Translations under genes and position numbers: made by a program
Shown: positions 61,182 to 64,000 of the stretch, piece by piece
Position numbering within the stretch: position 1 is the stretch's first letter
Layout: each line of letters begins with the position of its first letter
From: Novosphingobium sp. SG707
GTDB taxonomy: Bacteria; Pseudomonadota; Alphaproteobacteria; Sphingomonadales; Sphingomonadaceae
DNA: 64,000 bases
NCBI RefSeq assembly: GCF_012275515.1
Contig: NZ_JAAZQL010000011.1
Coordinates: 1-64,000, forward strand
Direction of reading: 5' to 3'
The notes under the pieces: generated by a model
The model's database searches: none
What the model was told of the DNA's origin: nothing
Seen by the model: the letters and a program-made list of their open reading frames with translations, nothing else

Positions 61182-61811
61182 ATGATGTCACCCAGACCTG
61201 TTGCGGCGGAGCGAGCCTACGGCCTTTTGAAGGGCGATGTTCTCTCCGGTCGGTTCGCTCCCGGATCGACGGTGATCGAGCGCCTCATGGCCGAAGAATA
61301 TGGCGTATCGGTCTCGCCGTTTCGCGATGCGGCGCAGCGTCTGGTCGGCGAGGAGCTTCTCGAGATCGGCACGGGCGGCGGCTACCGGATTCCTGCGATC
61401 AGTGCCGATAGTCTGCTCGACCTCTATCACTGGCACAGCCATCTGGTTCGCCTCATCCTCAAGGTGCAAAAGCCGGTTCAGGCCATGCCCATTTCCTCTT
61501 CTGACATGGCGCTGGTCGATCTCGCTCAGATCCCTTTGGCGATGACGAATTGCTTCCGCATGCTGGCCAAGGCAGCACCGAATCGCGAATATGCCCGGGC
61601 GCTCAGACTGGCGACCGACAGGCTTTATGTCGCCCGGCTCCATGAGGGCGCGGTCCTTACGAATCTTGGGCCTGAGCTGCAGATGGTCGAGACCGCGACC
61701 GCTTCGGGTTCGGGTCTCGACCGCTATGAGATCCTGTGGGCCTACCATCGGCGACGGATCAGGCGGGTCGGCCGGATCGCCGAACTGATCAATTCAGCAA
61801 AAAACCGATAG
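61182..61811 (+). CDS. GntR-family transcriptional regulator
   Basis: A 209-residue protein with an N-terminal GntR winged HTH (VAAERAYGLLKGDVLSGRFA, PGSTVIERLMAEEYGVSVSP, FRDAAQRLVGEELLEI, GGYRIP) and an FCD-like helical C-terminal domain. It starts 15 bp after the XRE-like gene and lies 154 bp before the lasso precursor, so it may sense a metabolite or the peptide itself and control the cluster. That link is inference from position. Either of two adjacent ATGs (61182, 61185) may be used. Confidence 0.78.
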   Translation: MMSPRPVAAERAYGLLKGDVLSGRFAPGSTVIERLMAEEYGVSVSPFRDAAQRLVGEELLEIGTGGGYRIPAISADSLLDLYHWHSHLVRLILKVQKPVQAMPISSSDMALVDLAQIPLAMTNCFRMLAKAAPNREYARALRLATDRLYVARLHEGAVLTNLGPELQMVETATASGSGLDRYEILWAYHRRRIRRVGRIAELINSAKNR

Positions 61812-61930
61812 ATTTCAGAAACTATTCTCTGGCCGGCTGACCGCCAGCGGGCCTGCCGGTCCGAGATAGGCGCTTACGCGGGATCTAATAGATTCGGCGG
61901 CGCCAGGCCTTCCACCGTACCTTGATCGGG

Positions 61931-61944
61931 CTGCAATGGTGCAG
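61931..61944. promoter_or_regulatory. Short palindrome before the lasso precursor gene
   Basis: CTGCA-ATGG-TGCAG is a perfect 5-bp dyad ending 10 bp before the AAGGAG ribosome site of the lasso precursor. It could be a regulator site or a small mRNA hairpin. Confidence 0.3.
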
Positions 61945-61965
61945 CGTTGAATGAAGGAGATGGCA

Positions 61966-62097
61966 ATGGAACGCGAACATCTGAGTGATGAACTCATCGT
62001 TCTCGGTGCAGTCACCGAGGAAACCAAGGGCATTTCCAATGTGCCCCAGCTCGACAATCAGGGCAATTTCGGCGGCGGGGGTCTCTCCGACGACTGA
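61966..62097 (+). CDS. Lasso peptide precursor (A protein)
   Basis: A 43-residue precursor. AAGGAG lies 6 bp before ATG 61966 (in-frame ATGs at 61951 and 61960 lack that spacing). Leader residues 1-21 end LGAVTEETK, the alphaproteobacterial pattern with LG and a Thr at position -2 before the core. The core starts at Gly22; Asp30 is at core position 9, so an isopeptide bond from Gly1 to Asp9 would close a 9-residue macrolactam ring (GISNVPQLD). The 13-residue tail has Phe at core position 14, four Gly in a row and an acidic LSDD end. Its identity rests on this pattern and on the B and C genes downstream. Confidence 0.9.
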   Translation: MEREHLSDELIVLGAVTEETKGISNVPQLDNQGNFGGGGLSDD

Positions 62098-62104
62098 TCC
62101 TTCC

Positions 62105-62133
62105 GGCGGCGCGTTGTTTTTCGGCGCGTCGCC
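62105..62133 (+). promoter_or_regulatory. Intergenic hairpin between lasso A and B
   Basis: GGCGGCGCG (62105-62113) pairs with CGCGTCGCC (62125-62133), with one G-U pair in RNA and an 11-nt loop. It starts 8 bp after the precursor stop. Such stem-loops after the precursor gene, known from other proteobacterial lasso operons, raise precursor mRNA over the enzymes. No U-tract follows, so read-through is expected. Confidence 0.5.
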
Positions 62134-62192
62134 AACTTCCATGGGCGGCAATTCCTTTGGCGCCCGATCGAAATCCCGATGGGAGAGGATGG

Positions 62193-62864
62193 ATGGGCTT
62201 GTCCCTTGGCGAGAAATGGTCGTTCTGCGTGCCCGAGGACCAGGTCATCCTCATGGATATCGCAAGCAACACCTATGTGATGTTGCCGCCCTCGCTGGCC
62301 TCTTCCTTTGACCGGTTGCGCATGCATGAACCCCTCGATGGCCGCGATATGCCGGGCATGGCGAAGCTGCTCCAGGCGGGCATCATCGCCCAGCAGGAGG
62401 AGCAAGGCGCGATCCTCCCTTGCTCGCTTCCGGTCGAACCAACCTGCGGATTTGACGATCGGGATCTGTCTGGCTGGTCGGCCCACGATCTGCTTCAGGC
62501 AATCCTTGCTCTGGGCAGGGCCCGTTATGCGCTGCGACGGCATGATCTTGCGGGAATATTGGCTCAAATACGGGACCGGAAGCAGAGCTTCACCGGCACG
62601 GAGGTTGCAAGCGCACATCGCCGCGCGCGAGCCATTGCTGCGGCCTTTTACCGGCTCAATGCCCTGGTCACCCGCTACGATCAGTGCCTGCTGCGATCGC
62701 TGGCCATGATGCGCTGCCTGCTTGCCCATAGGGTGCCGGCCAATCTGGTCTTCGGGGTGGCGACGAGGCCCTTTCGCGCCCATTGCTGGTTGCAGCATGG
62801 CGGCCTTGTGCTCAATGACACACTTGAGGGAATTGGAAATTACACACCAATTCTGGTGGTCTGA
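62193..62864 (+). CDS. Lasso peptide B protein: leader-binding domain fused to transglutaminase-like protease
   Basis: A 223-residue fused B protein. Residues about 1-75 form the PqqD-like RRE domain that binds the leader (WSFCVPEDQVILMDIASNTY). Residues about 100-223 form the transglutaminase-like Cys protease that removes the leader; catalytic residues are Cys165 (RYDQCLLRSL), His197 (FRAHCWLQHGG) and Asp209 (LVLNDT). ATG 62193 follows GGGAGAGGA. The stop overlaps the start of the C gene (TGATG), so B and C are coupled. Confidence 0.93.
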   Translation: MGLSLGEKWSFCVPEDQVILMDIASNTYVMLPPSLASSFDRLRMHEPLDGRDMPGMAKLLQAGIIAQQEEQGAILPCSLPVEPTCGFDDRDLSGWSAHDLLQAILALGRARYALRRHDLAGILAQIRDRKQSFTGTEVASAHRRARAIAAAFYRLNALVTRYDQCLLRSLAMMRCLLAHRVPANLVFGVATRPFRAHCWLQHGGLVLNDTLEGIGNYTPILVV

Positions 62865-64000
62865 TGCGCGCCGACTATCTTGTTGCATGGAGCTTTGCTG
62901 CCGGCCGCGGCCATGATGACCTCAACCGGCTTGGCGGAAATCTGGGGCTGGGTCTTGTTCATCAGGGGCGCCAATTATCCCTCTTCGCCAGTCCCGGGCA
63001 AGTGCTTCAACTTGATCCCGACAGCGGCCTTCTGGTCATCGGGCGATTGTTCAAGGGAACCAATCCTGTCCAAATCATCGATCGCTTCAGTGCCGGGGAG
63101 TGGCAACGCCTATCGTCCACTCGGGGCGAAGCCCTGATCGAGGATTTCTGGGGAGCCTATGTCGGGTTCGTTCCGGACGGCGAGGGGGGCAGCCTGCAGG
63201 CGATCCGCGATCCATCCGGGCAATGCCCATGCTTCTATCGGCTTGAGCCGGACCGCATTCTTTTCAGTTCGCGCGCTGATATTCTTGAGGCCGCTTCGGG
63301 GCATAAGGCAGACATAGATTGGGAAGCCCTTGCCGCTCATATCGTCTGGCCGATGGTCCGCGCGCAGCAAACGCCTGTTAGCCAGATCCATGAAATCCTG
63401 CCCGGGATGCGGCTTACCGCCCAGCGCGGAAACGTATCGAGCAGCCTTGCCTGGTCGCCGTGGAAGTTTACGCGTCAGGCCCGTTCGCTGCCTAGCCGGG
63501 AAGAGGCGGTGGCCACGCTTCGCCGTCGCATCATTGCCTGTACCGATGCCTGGGCGTCGGAGGCCCGGCATACACTTCTCGCCGTTTCGGGTGGTTTGGA
63601 CAGTTCGATCGTTGCGGCAGCGCTCGCAGCTTCGGGCCGGAGTTTTACATGCCTCACGCTTTATACCGGGCAGGCGGCGGGCGATGAACGTCCCTATGCC
63701 TGGCAGCTGGCCCGGCACCTCGGCGTCGAATTAAAGGAGGAACCGGAACGCGTCGACTTCGTCGATCTTGCACGCAGCGAAGCCAGACATCTTCCGCGTC
63801 CGATATCCCGCGCTTTTGCCCAATCGGGCGACCGCGCGCATCAGGAACTGGCGGCAAGGCTCGGCGCCGACCAGTTCATGACGGGCGGGGGCGGCGATAA
63901 TGTGTTCTGTTTCCTCCATTCGGTTGCCCCGCTTGCTGATCGCCTGATCGTGGCGGGCTCGCGCCTTGGCAGTCTGCAAACCCTGATGGATGTCGCGCGA
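62864..64000 (+). CDS. Lasso cyclase (C protein), asparagine-synthetase-like, cut by window end
   Basis: 379 codons of an open frame that starts in the TGATG overlap with B and runs off the window. The N-terminal half is a degenerate glutaminase domain: MRADYLVAW lacks the catalytic Cys2, as usual in lasso cyclases. The ATP-pyrophosphatase half has the PP-loop LLAVSGGLDSSIVAAAL (near residue 243) and FMTGGGGDNVFC. It activates the ring-forming Asp side chain with ATP and closes the macrolactam with Gly1. A transporter, isopeptidase or TonB receptor may lie beyond 64000. Confidence 0.92.
   Translation, partial: MRADYLVAWSFAAGRGHDDLNRLGGNLGLGLVHQGRQLSLFASPGQVLQLDPDSGLLVIGRLFKGTNPVQIIDRFSAGEWQRLSSTRGEALIEDFWGAYVGFVPDGEGGSLQAIRDPSGQCPCFYRLEPDRILFSSRADILEAASGHKADIDWEALAAHIVWPMVRAQQTPVSQIHEILPGMRLTAQRGNVSSSLAWSPWKFTRQARSLPSREEAVATLRRRIIACTDAWASEARHTLLAVSGGLDSSIVAAALAASGRSFTCLTLYTGQAAGDERPYAWQLARHLGVELKEEPERVDFVDLARSEARHLPRPISRAFAQSGDRAHQELAARLGADQFMTGGGGDNVFCFLHSVAPLADRLIVAGSRLGSLQTLMDVAR

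Noticed and set aside
61985..62311. Open frame of 108 codons overlapping the lasso precursor and the B gene, with Gly/Phe/Ser-rich text after the precursor stop
   Set aside because: It lies out of frame with both genes, has no ribosome site, and the real precursor with leader, Thr at -2 and ring Asp is clear in another frame.

Overview
The window looks like accessory DNA from a sphingomonad (Novosphingobium/Sphingobium/Sphingomonas-type alphaproteobacterium), probably a plasmid or an integrated conjugative element. The evidence is moderately high GC, several large TonB-dependent receptors (TBDRs) placed beside aromatic-degradation genes, an F-type conjugation operon in the arrangement seen on sphingomonad megaplasmids, and a lasso peptide cluster whose precursor has the leader style of alphaproteobacterial lasso peptides. 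No rRNA, tRNA or CRISPR array was recognised.

Left part (about 1-34.3 kb): catabolic genes with insertion-sequence debris between them. Modules in order: TBDR plus two tannase/feruloyl-esterase-family hydrolases (0.6-6.8 kb); IS3- and IS110-type remnants (6.9-8.2 kb); an EthD-domain protein and a TBDR on the minus strand, divergent from a LysR regulator (8.2-12.4 kb); an AraC regulator, a Rieske oxygenase and a second EthD protein (13.1-16.0 kb); a TetR regulator with a quinone-oxidoreductase-like enzyme, divergent from an FAD oxidoreductase, a small protein, an SDR and a second Rieske oxygenase (16.2-21.7 kb); LysR and TBDR (22.1-25.5 kb); a small membrane protein and LysR (25.8-27.7 kb); and a two-subunit molybdenum hydroxylase, cytochrome c and TBDR set (27.9-33.4 kb). 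Together these suggest uptake, ester cleavage and O-demethylation/oxidation of plant-type aromatic compounds. The substrate is not determined. No ferredoxin reductase for the Rieske enzymes lies in the window.

Middle (about 33.7-37.85 kb): a mobile-element junction. An IS630 fragment is fused to another transposase tail. The signal-peptide stub of a lost TBDR is cut off by an IS21-family element whose istA is frameshifted. Beyond it lies an IS3-family remnant with a complete orfA and a cut orfB.

Right part (about 37.9-59.8 kb): a nearly complete F-type type IV secretion/conjugation operon on the minus strand. In transcription order it is dsbC-like, traA, traL, traE, traK, traB, traV, traC, small membrane genes, traW, traU, a small gene, a two-gene traN, trbC, an S26 signal peptidase, traF, a trbB-like thioredoxin gene, traH and traG. 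Most junctions are ATGA or short overlaps. The relaxase and coupling protein are not in the window.

Right end (about 59.9-64 kb): an intergenic region with inverted repeats, divergent from the tra operon, then an unknown protein, an XRE-like regulator and a GntR-like regulator. These are followed directly by a lasso peptide cluster: a 43-residue precursor missing from standard-length gene calls, a fused leader-binding/transglutaminase-like protease (B), and an asparagine-synthetase-like cyclase (C) that runs off the window. This lasso cluster beside the transfer operon is the most interesting system here.
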